From assembly GCA_019694955.1 (NCBI GenBank), contig JAIBAX010000036.1:1-45316 (forward strand): a stretch of DNA of 45,316 nt, in the 5' to 3' direction. Below the pieces are notes generated by a model. That model ran no database searches and was not told the DNA's origin. It was given only the letters and a program-made list of their open reading frames with translations. How positions within the stretch are numbered: position 1 is the stretch's first letter; every line of letters begins with the position of its first letter. Positions 1 through 8,313 of the stretch are shown one piece after another. The translations under genes and the position numbers were made by a program. The DNA is from Chitinophagales bacterium. Its GTDB lineage: Bacteria > Bacteroidota > Bacteroidia > Chitinophagales > JADIYW01.

Positions 1-260
1 TTATTTATTTTATGCTGACCAATAAGATTAGCGATCCATACGGTATCTTCGACTTGAATAAATTGTACAGAACCTAACTGGAAGTCTTGCTGGTGTTTAA
101 ACCAATTTCTATAAGACTGTTCCGGTTCTTTCCATCTGTTTGAAATAGCCAAAACAAACCCTTTCCCCCAACCGCCCATATCATTGCAAATGTGAACAAT
201 GATTTTGTTCCCATCGCCAATTGGTTGGGTAGCATCACCTTTAATGTATTGGATGTCCAT
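1..260 (-). CDS. Macro-domain protein, N-terminal part (runs off the window)
   Basis: Reading the minus strand from the ATG at 258-260 gives an open frame of 86 codons to the left edge with no stop, so the C-terminus is missing. The protein begins MDIQYIKGDATQPIG and continues with a HICNDMGGWGKGF stretch, the phosphate-binding loop of the macro (Appr-1''-p processing) fold that binds ADP-ribose. Stand-alone proteins of this kind are usually about 150 residues and are predicted to bind or hydrolyse ADP-ribose derivatives in the cytoplasm. The MscS gene lies upstream on the same strand with a 13-base gap, so it may be co-transcribed. Family call is from recognisable sequence; the exact substrate cannot be told. 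Confidence 0.8.
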   Translation of the reverse strand, partial: MDIQYIKGDATQPIGDGNKIIVHICNDMGGWGKGFVLAISNRWKEPEQSYRNWFKHQQDFQLGSVQFIQVEDTVWIANLIGQHKIN

Positions 261-273
261 CTTTTTAAATTTA

Positions 274-1125
274 CTACCCTAAATCTCCTTCCATCTTACT
301 ACTTCTAATGTATATGTCGTTCTGTGGATATGGAATTCTAATGTTATTCTCTCTGAATTTTTGTAGGATGGAAAAACGTATCTGACTTCTGAGGTTGTCG
401 ATTTGGAAGGCTCTCTTGCACCAAAACACCAACTCAAAATCTAACCTGAAATCACCGAAGTCCGCTAAACGCACGAATGGCATCACCGTAGGGTCTTTCA
501 ACACTTGCGGATGCTCCATGGCGCAATGCAATAAAATACTCCTGACTTTCTCGGCATCCGAATCGTAGGCAACCCCAACTTTGATATGAAAGCGGGTGAC
601 ATCTCTGGTATGGTTCCAGTTGATAACATTATTGTTAACAAAAGTCCTGTTCGGGATGATGATTTCTATGTCGTCGTTCGTGGTTACTGTGCTGGTACGC
701 AAACCTATGCGTTTTACCTTTGCAATCAATTTATCTACCTCAACAACATCTCCCACTTTTATCGTTCCTTCAGCTAATATCAAAACGCCTGAAACCAAAT
801 CTCTGAATACATCCTGAATCCCCAGCCCAAGTCCGACAAACAAGGCGGCAGAACTGGCAATGAGTATTCCGGGGCTTATCCCGACCAAGTTCAGACAAAT
901 AATGAAGACAATAACATACGTAAGGTATTTTACCAACTGATAAATGGTGATATAACGACCATCGTTGCCATCTTTTCTGCTTTTGGCTACTAAAAACTTA
1001 CGGAATACGCGCAGCAACAGATATGTTACAATAAATACTACTGCAATCATCACCAAACTTCCGAGGGTGATATGAAGGTTTTTAACCTTTAATAATGAAA
1101 TATCTAAAAGTTTATTCAAGAACAT
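274..1125 (-). CDS. MscS-family mechanosensitive ion channel
   Basis: Small-conductance mechanosensitive channel-like inner-membrane protein of 283 residues. Three hydrophobic segments in the N-terminal third are followed by the pore-lining helix with small residues (GILIASSAALFVGLGLG), then the MscS beta domain with the GDVVEVDKLIAKVKRIGLR and IIIPNRTFVNNNVINW motifs typical of the family. I place the start at the ATG at 1123-1125, two bases after the TAG stop of the peptidase gene (TAGTCATG), rather than at a TTG further upstream that would overlap it. This spacing implies translational coupling with the M61 gene. Members release solutes on hypo-osmotic shock; a specific ion or signal is not evident. 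A second MscS paralogue lies at 40752-41624. Confidence 0.9.
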   Translation of the reverse strand: MFLNKLLDISLLKVKNLHITLGSLVMIAVVFIVTYLLLRVFRKFLVAKSRKDGNDGRYITIYQLVKYLTYVIVFIICLNLVGISPGILIASSAALFVGLGLGIQDVFRDLVSGVLILAEGTIKVGDVVEVDKLIAKVKRIGLRTSTVTTNDDIEIIIPNRTFVNNNVINWNHTRDVTRFHIKVGVAYDSDAEKVRSILLHCAMEHPQVLKDPTVMPFVRLADFGDFRLDFELVFWCKRAFQIDNLRSQIRFSILQKFRENNIRIPYPQNDIYIRSSKMEGDLG

Positions 1126-1127
1126 GA

Positions 1128-2927
1128 CTATTGCTGTTGTGTTAGCCAAATATCTCTAAGTTTTAATTGCTTAGGAGTAGGGTTTTGCATATATGCAATC
1201 TTGTAATCAACTTTCTTATTGCCTTGTAAGGTGGCATCGACGTTTTTTAAGATGCCGTACCTGCTGATGGTAAATAGGATTCTATCGCCTTCCTTTTTGG
1301 GTTCAACAAATTTATTCCAGTCCTCGCCTGCACGGTAGCCATCCATTCCGATGATTTCGTCGTTGACATATAATCCGGCGTTTTCTGCGGCACTTCCTTT
1401 TTCTACAGAAGTGATGATGAGCTTCCCATCTGAAAATTTCGTTCCTATGCCGAGTACGGCGGTTTGTTTGCTTTGGTTGCCATTTATCAATTCTAATCCG
1501 ACCATGTTAAAATACTTTTGGTAATCTATGATGCCCGGTTTGTAAATATATTGGTCGAAAAAATCTTTTAACTTCAACCCTGAAACCTTTTCGAAGGCCA
1601 TGCGGAGTTCTTCCTCATTGTAACCTTTTTCAGGTCGTTTTAGATATTGCTCCCAGAGCAATTTCATGACATCATCCAAAGATTTTTTTCCATCTGTGGC
1701 ATCTAGAATAGTGAAATTTAACACAGTAGCGATAAATGCCCCCTTTGTGTAATAGCTGATGGTAGCATTATTAGCGTTTTCATTCGGTCTATAATATTTT
1801 ATCCATGTGTCAAAGCTTGATTCTGCCAGCGATTGAACCTTATCGCCGGGCGAATTGACTAATTTAGTAAGGTTCTCTGCGACAATTCTAAGGTATTCAT
1901 CTTTTGAGGAAATGCCTGCTTTAAAAACAAAATAATCATCGTAATAGCTGGTAATACCTTCTGCGACCCATAATAATCGGGTGTAATTTTCCTCGTCATA
2001 ATTAAACGGCCCTAATTCTACTGGGCGAATGCGTTTTACGTTCCATAAATGAAAATACTCATGCGCCAGTAAGCTTATAGCACTCAAATATTTGTCACGT
2101 ACGCCATAATTCCAACGAGGAATCATGTTGCTGGAAGCATAAAGATGCTCCAACCCACCGCCTTGTTTTTCGGTATTATGTATTAAAAAAGTATAATGAT
2201 CACAAGGATGTTTCGTTCCAAACATGCCGTTCTCAACGGCAATTATTTTTTGCAAATCGCTTACCAACACTGCTTCTTCATAGTTACCAGGACCTTGCAA
2301 AGCAATTTCATGTGGTACATGCTCGGCAGTAAACCTAACGATGTGTTGGTTGCCAATAAGTATAGGGCTGTCGACTAATTCATCGTAACTTGCAGCTTCC
2401 CTTGCCCATTTATTGCCATTGAGGGCTTTTAGTGGGGAGGAAATTTGCTTCCATTCATCCTTAGGGAAGAAGGTGAGGCTGCTTTTGCTATCTTTTCCAT
2501 TTTCTATATATAGGAAGACATTTGCGCCATTTAAGTATGCTTGCTCATCGTCTATGAAGCTGGTGCGTACCGAAAGTTCATACGCATATACTTCATAGCT
2601 AATAGTGATTTCTTTCTGTCCTGTGGTAAATACCTGCCAGGTATTTTTTGCCGTTTTATTATATGCTACCGGTATGCCGGTGCTGTTTTTTATTTCGAAT
2701 TTATCAATATTTTTAGAGAACTCCCTCACCAAATATGAACCTGGTGTCCATACCGGAAGTTTAAGGACAAGTTCTGATTCCTTTAATCCCCACACCGTCA
2801 TGTCAATGCGTACATAATGTGTATTGGCATTGGGGAAACTGATTTTATAGGCAATATTATAGGCATTACTCATGGCAGTAATCGAAAAAAGTGATGTGAA
2901 CAAAAATAAAAGCAGTGCTTTCCTCAT
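1128..2927 (-). CDS. M61-family aminopeptidase (glycyl aminopeptidase-like) with PDZ domain
   Basis: Secreted or periplasmic zinc peptidase of 599 residues. A signal peptide (about residues 1-23) precedes the beta-rich M61 N-terminal domain; the catalytic domain carries the zinc motif HEYFH at about residues 289-293, with a downstream acidic WVAEGITSYYDDY segment that would supply the third zinc ligand. A PDZ domain follows (about residues 480-570), with the ENAGLYVNDEIIGMDG signature. M61 enzymes release N-terminal Gly or Ala from peptides. Length and order match the family. Just upstream, CGAAGGTA at 2932-2939 reads TACCTTCG on the coding strand, one base off the Bacteroidota -7 box and only a few bases from the ATG, suggesting a nearly leaderless mRNA. 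Downstream MscS gene is probably co-transcribed. Confidence 0.92.
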   Translation of the reverse strand: MRKALLLFLFTSLFSITAMSNAYNIAYKISFPNANTHYVRIDMTVWGLKESELVLKLPVWTPGSYLVREFSKNIDKFEIKNSTGIPVAYNKTAKNTWQVFTTGQKEITISYEVYAYELSVRTSFIDDEQAYLNGANVFLYIENGKDSKSSLTFFPKDEWKQISSPLKALNGNKWAREAASYDELVDSPILIGNQHIVRFTAEHVPHEIALQGPGNYEEAVLVSDLQKIIAVENGMFGTKHPCDHYTFLIHNTEKQGGGLEHLYASSNMIPRWNYGVRDKYLSAISLLAHEYFHLWNVKRIRPVELGPFNYDEENYTRLLWVAEGITSYYDDYFVFKAGISSKDEYLRIVAENLTKLVNSPGDKVQSLAESSFDTWIKYYRPNENANNATISYYTKGAFIATVLNFTILDATDGKKSLDDVMKLLWEQYLKRPEKGYNEEELRMAFEKVSGLKLKDFFDQYIYKPGIIDYQKYFNMVGLELINGNQSKQTAVLGIGTKFSDGKLIITSVEKGSAAENAGLYVNDEIIGMDGYRAGEDWNKFVEPKKEGDRILFTISRYGILKNVDATLQGNKKVDYKIAYMQNPTPKQLKLRDIWLTQQQ

Positions 2928-2977
2928 GTTGCGAAGGTAATAAAAGGACTGGTTTTTTTATAAACAAGGTATGGAAT

Positions 2978-3021
2978 TTTCCACCTCGGAGGTTGCTCGC
3001 CATCAACCTCCGAGGTGGAAA
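2978..3021. repeat. REPIN-like hairpin, copy 1 (CCTCGGAGG family)
   Basis: Perfect 18-bp inverted repeat (2978-2995 pairs with 3004-3021) around an 8-base spacer. Each arm contains a CAACCTCCGAGG unit or its complement. It sits between the divergently oriented M61 and receptor genes, so it cannot be a terminator for either. The 2928-3329 gap otherwise holds only a second related hairpin and AT-rich promoter DNA. Confidence 0.85.
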
Positions 3022-3084
3022 TTAATCACAAAAATCATTAAGTGATTGATAGTAAATTCTTTATATTCTTATGCTTGGCACTTT

Positions 3085-3133
3085 TTAAATTGACCTCCGA
3101 GGTTGTTTTCTTCAACCTCCGAGGTCAATTTAA
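3085..3133. repeat. REPIN-like hairpin, copy 2 (CCTCCGAGG family)
   Basis: Inverted repeat with 21-base arms (3085-3105 and 3113-3133, one mismatch) and a 7-base loop. The core of each arm, ACCTCCGAGGT, is itself almost palindromic, so the element is two small palindromes facing each other, the same architecture as copy 1 about 100 bases away and as the CAACCTCGAGGGTTG pairs near 19263 and 20082. Confidence 0.85.
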
Positions 3134-3329
3134 CACATTGTCCTAATATTTGTTAAACAAACTTAATTGATATGTCAAATATTTTATTCGAAACGAAATT
3201 CTGCATAAATTGCCGTCGAATTCAAAAATTATTTAAACAATCAAGCAACGATTTTCTTAAACGTTGTCTTTATAAAACGAGCGGCACAAACTAAAATATA
3301 CTATTTTCCAATTTCAGAAACCAACTATC

Positions 3330-5753
3330 ATGAAGCACTTACTGTACACTTTATTAATGACCTCTTTTTTTTGCACACAATTATTTGGCGGCACACTTGA
3401 AGGAACCATCGTCGATGAGAAAAATGTGGCGGTTGAGTTTGTGAATGTTATCCTCCACAAAACGGAGGATCCTTCATTTATTGATGGGGCGATGACGGAT
3501 AGTTTAGGGAAGTTTAGAATCGATGGTGTGCAGGATGGACAGTATTTTTTGGAAATTGTTTTCTTAGGCTACCAATCAGACACAATTGAGCACATTGTAA
3601 TGAGTAATAATGAAAAGAAAAATTTGGGAACGGTTGCTCTTGTAGCGGAGTCTAATATGTTAGATGGTGTGGAAATTGTTGCAGCGAGACCTGTTATTGA
3701 GCGAAAAGCGGACAGAATTGTCTATAATGTAGAAAATAGTACAAAAGCTAACGGAGAGAATGTGATGGATTTGCTTCGCTCTGTGCCGGGTGTGACGGTT
3801 TCCGGCGATGATCAGATTAGGGTGAACGGCAAAACGGAAGTACAAGTAATGATTAATGGAAAAATTGAACAAATGTCAGCGGACCAACTCGCCAATCTTT
3901 TAAAATCTTTACAAAGTTCAAATGTCAAGAAGATTGAGGTGATAAGCAATCCTTCTGCAAAATATGATGCCAATGCAAAAGGGGGTATCCTCGATATACA
4001 GTTGAAGTCCAACCTTAATACGGGCATGAATGGCACCGTTTATGCAAATTACAGACAAAATAAATATGCAAGTTCAGATATGGGATTTAACTTGAATGTA
4101 AATTACAAAAAACTCACCTTGGGAACGAATTACAATTATGGTTACAACAGAAACTATAATACCATCACTTATCTTCGAAATTTTAAGCAAACGAACGCCA
4201 CACAACAATTTGACGAAGTCAGTAATAATGAAAATAAATTCTTAAGCCATTATGCCAATCTAAACCTTCGTTATGCCATCAATGATAATAATGCTATCAG
4301 CATTGGTTCTGAGTTTTTTAACTTTAAAAATCCCGGAGAGGCCAATTCTAATTTGAATATATTAAATGATAATACCACGGATGTTGTCAATCTTATTCAA
4401 AAGACAAAAACCGTAAATGATGGAAAGAGCATTAACCCATCGGCAAGTTTTAACTATAAAAGTACGCTGGATACTACAGGTAGCACTTTACAGCTTACTT
4501 ATGATTATACCTATTTCAAGCTAGATGCTGAGAGTCATTTGAATTCCTTATTTTTTGATTCACTCGGCGTTGCAAATGGCGATTTTATCGACTTCAAACA
4601 AGACAATCCGTTTATTGTCAATTTGCACACTTCTAAGCTTGACTATTATAAACCGTTGAAAAACAAACACACACTTGAGTTAGGTGCAAAATTTACTTGG
4701 ACAAAAACGTACAATAATATTAAATTCACCAATCTTGTTGGAGATGTTTATGTGATTGATAATGCCAAATCTAACGAGTTCAGGTACATCGAAAACATTA
4801 ACGCATTATATGCGATTTGGAGTAAAGAGTGGAAGAAAGGATGGAGTACAAATATGGGCTTAAGAGCGGAACAAACCAATACAGATCAATATTCAATTAC
4901 ATTAGATAGCATAACGAAAAAGCATTATATAGATCTCTTTCCTTCTGTGTTTGTACAAAAGAATTTAAAAGACAAGCATAATTTTAACCTGAACTATAGC
5001 CGAAAGATTCACCGACCAGATTTTCAGGATTTGAATCCTTTTCAATATTATAATAGCCCTTATTCGATATGGACAGGTAATTCTAACCTCAAACCGGAAT
5101 ATATTAATGTTACTGAGTTTACCTATACTTTTGACAATAGCTACAGCTTTTTTGTTGGTCATGAGAATATCCATGATAGCTATACACATTTGGTATTCCA
5201 AGACGATAGTACTAAAATTTCTACCTATCGTGCGTCTAATTTCAAGGTGCGCAATAATTTAAATGTTGGCGTGAACATCAATAAGGAACTGTTCAAATGG
5301 TGGTCAATTTCTTACTCAGCGCAATATACCTTTTTTAAATACGATGCGATTGTAAACGACGAACCCTTCAACCTTACTTCAAATCAGTTGAATTTGACTT
5401 TTGACAATACGTTTTCTTTACCAAAGGATTTTAGAATTAATTTGTTCGCTTTCTATATCTCGCCATTTTTAGATGCTACCGATATCATGAAGAGCGATGG
5501 TATGGTAAATCTGTCTATTTCAAAAGCATTTTTGGAAAAAAAACTTAGGGTGCGTTTAGGTGTCAACGATTTATTTGCAACAAAAAATTTCTCTTATGAT
5601 ACAGATTATGCCAATGTAGACTCTGAAACAAGGAATACTTGGGGTTCCAGATTTGTTTCGCTCTCTGTTTCTTATAATTTCCAAAAAGGAAAGCAATTCC
5701 AAAACTCTAGAATTGAAAAAAGCAATGAGGAAGAGCAAAATAGGATTAATTAA
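3330..5753 (+). CDS. Outer-membrane beta-barrel protein, TonB-dependent receptor-like
   Basis: Outer-membrane protein of 807 residues. A signal peptide (to about residue 20) is followed by a carboxypeptidase-regulatory-like beta-sandwich domain (about residues 22-105: GTIVDEKNVAVEFVNVIL through VALVAES), a plug domain (about 125-215, with NVMDLLRSVPGVTVSGDD and VQVMINGK), and a long C-terminal barrel of the OMP_b-brl_3 type. This is the Bacteroidota family often labelled TonB-dependent receptor or outer membrane beta-barrel protein; it lacks an adjacent SusD partner, so a polysaccharide uptake role is not supported. A terminal F/Y-rich barrel strand (SLSVSYNFQ) is followed by a short polar tail. 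Substrate unknown. It is transcribed away from the M61 gene across a repeat-containing 400-base gap. Confidence 0.9.
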   Translation: MKHLLYTLLMTSFFCTQLFGGTLEGTIVDEKNVAVEFVNVILHKTEDPSFIDGAMTDSLGKFRIDGVQDGQYFLEIVFLGYQSDTIEHIVMSNNEKKNLGTVALVAESNMLDGVEIVAARPVIERKADRIVYNVENSTKANGENVMDLLRSVPGVTVSGDDQIRVNGKTEVQVMINGKIEQMSADQLANLLKSLQSSNVKKIEVISNPSAKYDANAKGGILDIQLKSNLNTGMNGTVYANYRQNKYASSDMGFNLNVNYKKLTLGTNYNYGYNRNYNTITYLRNFKQTNATQQFDEVSNNENKFLSHYANLNLRYAINDNNAISIGSEFFNFKNPGEANSNLNILNDNTTDVVNLIQKTKTVNDGKSINPSASFNYKSTLDTTGSTLQLTYDYTYFKLDAESHLNSLFFDSLGVANGDFIDFKQDNPFIVNLHTSKLDYYKPLKNKHTLELGAKFTWTKTYNNIKFTNLVGDVYVIDNAKSNEFRYIENINALYAIWSKEWKKGWSTNMGLRAEQTNTDQYSITLDSITKKHYIDLFPSVFVQKNLKDKHNFNLNYSRKIHRPDFQDLNPFQYYNSPYSIWTGNSNLKPEYINVTEFTYTFDNSYSFFVGHENIHDSYTHLVFQDDSTKISTYRASNFKVRNNLNVGVNINKELFKWWSISYSAQYTFFKYDAIVNDEPFNLTSNQLNLTFDNTFSLPKDFRINLFAFYISPFLDATDIMKSDGMVNLSISKAFLEKKLRVRLGVNDLFATKNFSYDTDYANVDSETRNTWGSRFVSLSVSYNFQKGKQFQNSRIEKSNEEEQNRIN

Positions 5754-5798
5754 TGGCGCTAACACTTTCTAAATATACTTTTCTTCAGAACTTATGGG

Positions 5799-5806
5799 TA
5801 GTTTTG
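5799..5806 (+). promoter_or_regulatory. Bacteroidota -7 box (TAGTTTTG)
   Basis: TAGTTTTG fits the TAnnTTTG consensus for the Bacteroidota primary sigma factor. It ends 7 bases before the ATG at 5814, which would give a leaderless or near-leaderless transcript. No convincing TTG -33 box is visible at the usual distance, so this is a motif-based call only. Confidence 0.45.
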
Positions 5807-5813
5807 TACCTGT

Positions 5814-6584
5814 ATGATTAAAATAATTCAGATACTATTGGCTTGTTGTTTTCTCCAAACAAGCTTTGCGCAGCCGATGTCTCTACAGAATATTGAGCAA
5901 GAGTTGGCGGATGATTACCAGAAGATTAGTGCCTTCAGCATCGATGGTGAGATGGACACTTTGTTCAGTTTCAATGCGCAATTCAATGACAAGATTTTTG
6001 AGCTGTTATCTGAAAATGACTCAACACTAGAATATGATTTTACTTCTTTGAAAGAAACAGGTGTTTATGTATGCACTTCTGAAGATAAGAAGTTCAGGAT
6101 ATACAGCTGGGATACATATACCGGAGGAACGATGCATTTTTTCAATTATATTTTTCAATATAGTGATGGTCGAGCTGTATACACCCTTCGTCCAACTATT
6201 GAAGAAGGGCATCCGGCACGATTTTATAGCAAGATATATACATTTGTAAATAAGGGTGTGACGTACTATTTTGGCATAGGAAATGCAATTTTATCAACCT
6301 CCGAGGTGACACAGAGTATTGCTACTTTTCAAATAGATGGTGATGAACTTCGCGATGATGTAGCTATCATCAAAACTGATTCCGGGTTAAAAAACGGTAT
6401 CTCTGTACCATTCAACTTTTTTAGTGTCGTAGATCGTCCGGAAAGACCCGTTCAATTGATTAAATTTGATAGCAAAAAGAACATCATTTACATTCCTTTG
6501 GTGCAAGAAGATGGAACGGTAACAAAAAAGTATATCTATTATAAGTTTGATGGAAATTACTTTTTGAGGAGTAAAACCGAGTAA
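5814..6584 (+). CDS. Secreted hypothetical protein
   Basis: 256-residue protein not recognised as a named family. A clear signal peptide (about residues 1-19, cleaving after SFA-QPM) indicates export. The mature part is mostly beta-strand with alternating hydrophobic and polar residues, including phrases such as KKFRIYSWDTYTGGTMHFFNYIFQY and ending DGNYFLRSKTE, which looks like a soluble periplasmic or surface beta-sandwich or beta-propeller fragment. It lies 60 bases downstream of the receptor gene but has its own -7 box. A single half of the CAACCTCCGAGGT repeat unit lies inside it at 6295-6307, coding STSEV. Function unknown. Confidence 0.75.
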   Translation: MIKIIQILLACCFLQTSFAQPMSLQNIEQELADDYQKISAFSIDGEMDTLFSFNAQFNDKIFELLSENDSTLEYDFTSLKETGVYVCTSEDKKFRIYSWDTYTGGTMHFFNYIFQYSDGRAVYTLRPTIEEGHPARFYSKIYTFVNKGVTYYFGIGNAILSTSEVTQSIATFQIDGDELRDDVAIIKTDSGLKNGISVPFNFFSVVDRPERPVQLIKFDSKKNIIYIPLVQEDGTVTKKYIYYKFDGNYFLRSKTE

Positions 6585-6621
6585 TTTCATGAGAAATTTT
6601 ACAAAAACTACCTATCGCGAT

Positions 6622-6674
6622 GGCGCCCGGGCACGCTGTACGCTTGTACACGGTACCGCTCCCATCGTTGGCGC
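6622..6674 (-). repeat. 53-bp GC-rich interspersed repeat (inverted copy)
   Basis: GC-rich block in an AT-rich gap between two secreted-protein genes. Its reverse complement matches 16892-16944 at 52 of 53 positions. It contains the internal stem TGTAC-GC-TTGTACA and GGTACC. No coding frame of note. Confidence 0.85.
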
Positions 6675-6756
6675 AAATTCCACAAAAAAAATTTAAGGAA
6701 TATAGGCAAATGAAGACTAAAGGATTAATATTGTTAACTTTACTAAAATAAGTATC

Positions 6757-7191
6757 ATGAAGTCAAAATTATTCTTTCTTATTGTCACGGTATTTTTGTT
6801 GGTAAATTGTAAAAAAGAAAATACTCCTGACGATCCATTGGTTATTAAAACCGGCTTAGAAGGTTTTGATAGCATCCAAACCAAATCATTTATTTCCGAT
6901 GCACATCCAACTTCTGGTACTGTTAGCATTTATCAAAAAGAAGGTGCAACGGATACCATTGCTTATGTGTTTCGGAATTTTGAAACAGACAATGGACCCA
7001 ATTTAGATGTTTGGGTCTCTCAAACCCGACCCATTGGCGCTAATTATGTTAACCTTGGTGATTTGAAGTCCGTGAATGGCGATTTTTATTATAAGGTTGC
7101 GGATGATGGTGTTATCACTTCATATCCTCACCTCACCATTTGGTGTGCAGATTTTAATGTAAGCTTCGGCTACGCAACATTTGATTTGTAA
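6757..7191 (+). CDS. DM13-domain lipoprotein
   Basis: 144-residue lipoprotein. A short hydrophobic signal ends in a lipobox (LLVNC, Cys at about residue 18), and the mature protein is a single DM13-like domain: HPTSGTVSIYQKEG near its start, GPNLDVWVSQT in the middle, and a closing WCADFNVSFGYATFDL with the conserved Trp-Cys pair. DM13 domains are predicted to take part in extracytoplasmic redox reactions, with the conserved Cys as the key residue; that function is from family knowledge and is not proven here. Start has the ATG and immediate Lys-rich n-region expected of a lipoprotein. Single-gene unit between a 53-bp repeat and the Crp/Fnr gene. Confidence 0.78.
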   Translation: MKSKLFFLIVTVFLLVNCKKENTPDDPLVIKTGLEGFDSIQTKSFISDAHPTSGTVSIYQKEGATDTIAYVFRNFETDNGPNLDVWVSQTRPIGANYVNLGDLKSVNGDFYYKVADDGVITSYPHLTIWCADFNVSFGYATFDL

Positions 7192-7277
7192 GACTTTTTT
7201 ATAACAAATATACGTGCATACGACGTAGTCCGCAGCAAATTTTTGAAGTAGTCTATTTTTGCTAGCGAATTTTAATG

Positions 7278-7307
7278 TTGTCATTTTTTGGCAATTGAAT
7301 ATCTTTG
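7278..7307 (+). promoter_or_regulatory. Bacteroidota promoter: TTG-N19-TATCTTTG
   Basis: TTG at 7278-7280 and TATCTTTG at 7300-7307 are separated by 19 bases, a textbook match to the Bacteroidota -33/-7 promoter. The ATG of the Crp/Fnr gene starts 6 bases after the -7 box, so transcription should begin at or beside the start codon. Confidence 0.65.
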
Positions 7308-7312
7308 TACAA

Positions 7313-7999
7313 ATGAATCAGCAAAGGGTAAACTTGAGCCAGTTTGCCTTTTGTAAGGACGAATCCTTACAAAAGGAGCTTATTTCTTGTGCCACCATGA
7401 TGAATTATCCTGCCAATGACATTCTTCAAGGCTATGATAAGAATGTACGGTGTCTTTTTTTAATTATGGAAGGAACCGTAGCAGTATATCGGGAAGATGG
7501 CGAAGGGAAAGAGTATCATTTGATGTACAATAAAAAAGGTGAATCACCGAATATTGCACATATATATGCCAATCCTGAAAGTCTGAGTGATATAAAAATT
7601 GTAGCCGTAGAACCTGTTGAAGCCATGTTAATAGATAAAGGCAAGGTGCCTTATTTGTTGAATAATTTTCCTGATTTCCAACAGTTTTTGTTACAAAATT
7701 TTGTTAACCAATATTCAAAACTAATTGGAATAACCGACTCAGCGTCTTTTTATAATTTAGAAACCCGATTGGTTGAATATCTGGAAAAGACTTGCGAAGT
7801 GCGTTCAGATCATCAGCTTTGCATGTCGCATCACGAGATTGCTAATGCGCTCAATACTTCAAGAGAAGTCGTTTCAAGAATATTGAAGAAGTTGGAGGCA
7901 GAAGGGCGATTGAAACTCCATAGGAATCAGGTGGAAATGCTTTGTTACCAAAATGTTAATCCGCTTTTCTGTAAGCATATCTGTGATAAAAGTCACTGA
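7313..7999 (+). CDS. Crp/Fnr-family transcriptional regulator
   Basis: 228-residue regulator counted from the ATG at 7313; an upstream in-frame TTG would put the start inside the promoter and is rejected. N-terminal cyclic-nucleotide-binding-like beta-roll (about residues 20-115: ILQGYDKNVRCLFLIMEGTVAVYRED), dimerisation helix, then a winged helix-turn-helix with the recognition region HHEIANALNTSREVVSRILKKLEAEG (about 175-200). It lacks the four-Cys iron-sulphur pattern of classical FNR, although Cys residues occur near both ends (FCK, FCKHIC). The ligand is unknown. The last codons overlap a CRP-like palindrome placed to control the DUF2892 gene immediately downstream, which suggests that gene is a target and possibly that the regulator controls its own locus. 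Confidence 0.9.
   Translation: MNQQRVNLSQFAFCKDESLQKELISCATMMNYPANDILQGYDKNVRCLFLIMEGTVAVYREDGEGKEYHLMYNKKGESPNIAHIYANPESLSDIKIVAVEPVEAMLIDKGKVPYLLNNFPDFQQFLLQNFVNQYSKLIGITDSASFYNLETRLVEYLEKTCEVRSDHQLCMSHHEIANALNTSREVVSRILKKLEAEGRLKLHRNQVEMLCYQNVNPLFCKHICDKSH
7981..7998. promoter_or_regulatory. Candidate Crp/Fnr operator
   Basis: TGTGA-TAAAAG-TCACT matches the E. coli CRP palindrome TGTGA-N6-TCACA at 9 of 10 arm positions. Its centre (about 7989.5) is about 42 bases upstream of the transcription start predicted from CAATTTTG at 8019-8026, the classic class II activator position. It overlaps the 3' end of the regulator gene. Binding is inferred. Confidence 0.45.
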
Positions 8000-8043
8000 A
8001 ATAAAAATTCTTTCGTTCCAATTTTGTATAACAATAACAAGCT

Positions 8044-8259
8044 ATGCATTTTGAACAAAATTTAACAATTAAAGAATCCTCCATCAGATATGGAGTGATG
8101 ATGATTCCGGTAATTATTGGTGGCGTGTTGAATTCTCTACCTTTGATGTTGTTAGGGATGCCTATTTTTATTACCGCTATTACAGGGTTTTGCCCACTTT
8201 ATTACTTCATGGGTAAGAAAGGCGTAGAACAAAAGAAAACAAACATTTCCGATTTTTAA
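8044..8259 (+). CDS. DUF2892 (YgaP-like) small inner-membrane protein
   Basis: 71-residue protein with two adjacent hydrophobic helices (about residues 17-36 and 38-55) and the family-typical ITAITGFCPLYYFMG motif before a basic tail. DUF2892 proteins are the membrane half of YgaP, often linked to rhodanese or sulphur metabolism genes and to Crp/Fnr regulators; here no rhodanese is adjacent. It starts 44 bases after the Crp/Fnr gene. A weak -7 box (CAATTTTG, 8019-8026) gives it its own promoter under a CRP-like palindrome. A hairpin with a T-run follows at 8314-8348. Confidence 0.8.
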   Translation: MHFEQNLTIKESSIRYGVMMIPVIIGGVLNSLPLMLLGMPIFITAITGFCPLYYFMGKKGVEQKKTNISDF

Positions 8260-8313
8260 TAGGTTGATTTCCTTTTGTCTCTGCCATTTTAGGTTGGTAT
8301 GCAGAGGCACTTT

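Noticed and set aside
2978..3133. The two GC-rich hairpins as transcription terminators
   Set aside because: They lie between divergent genes, upstream of both starts, and have no T-run in a useful place.
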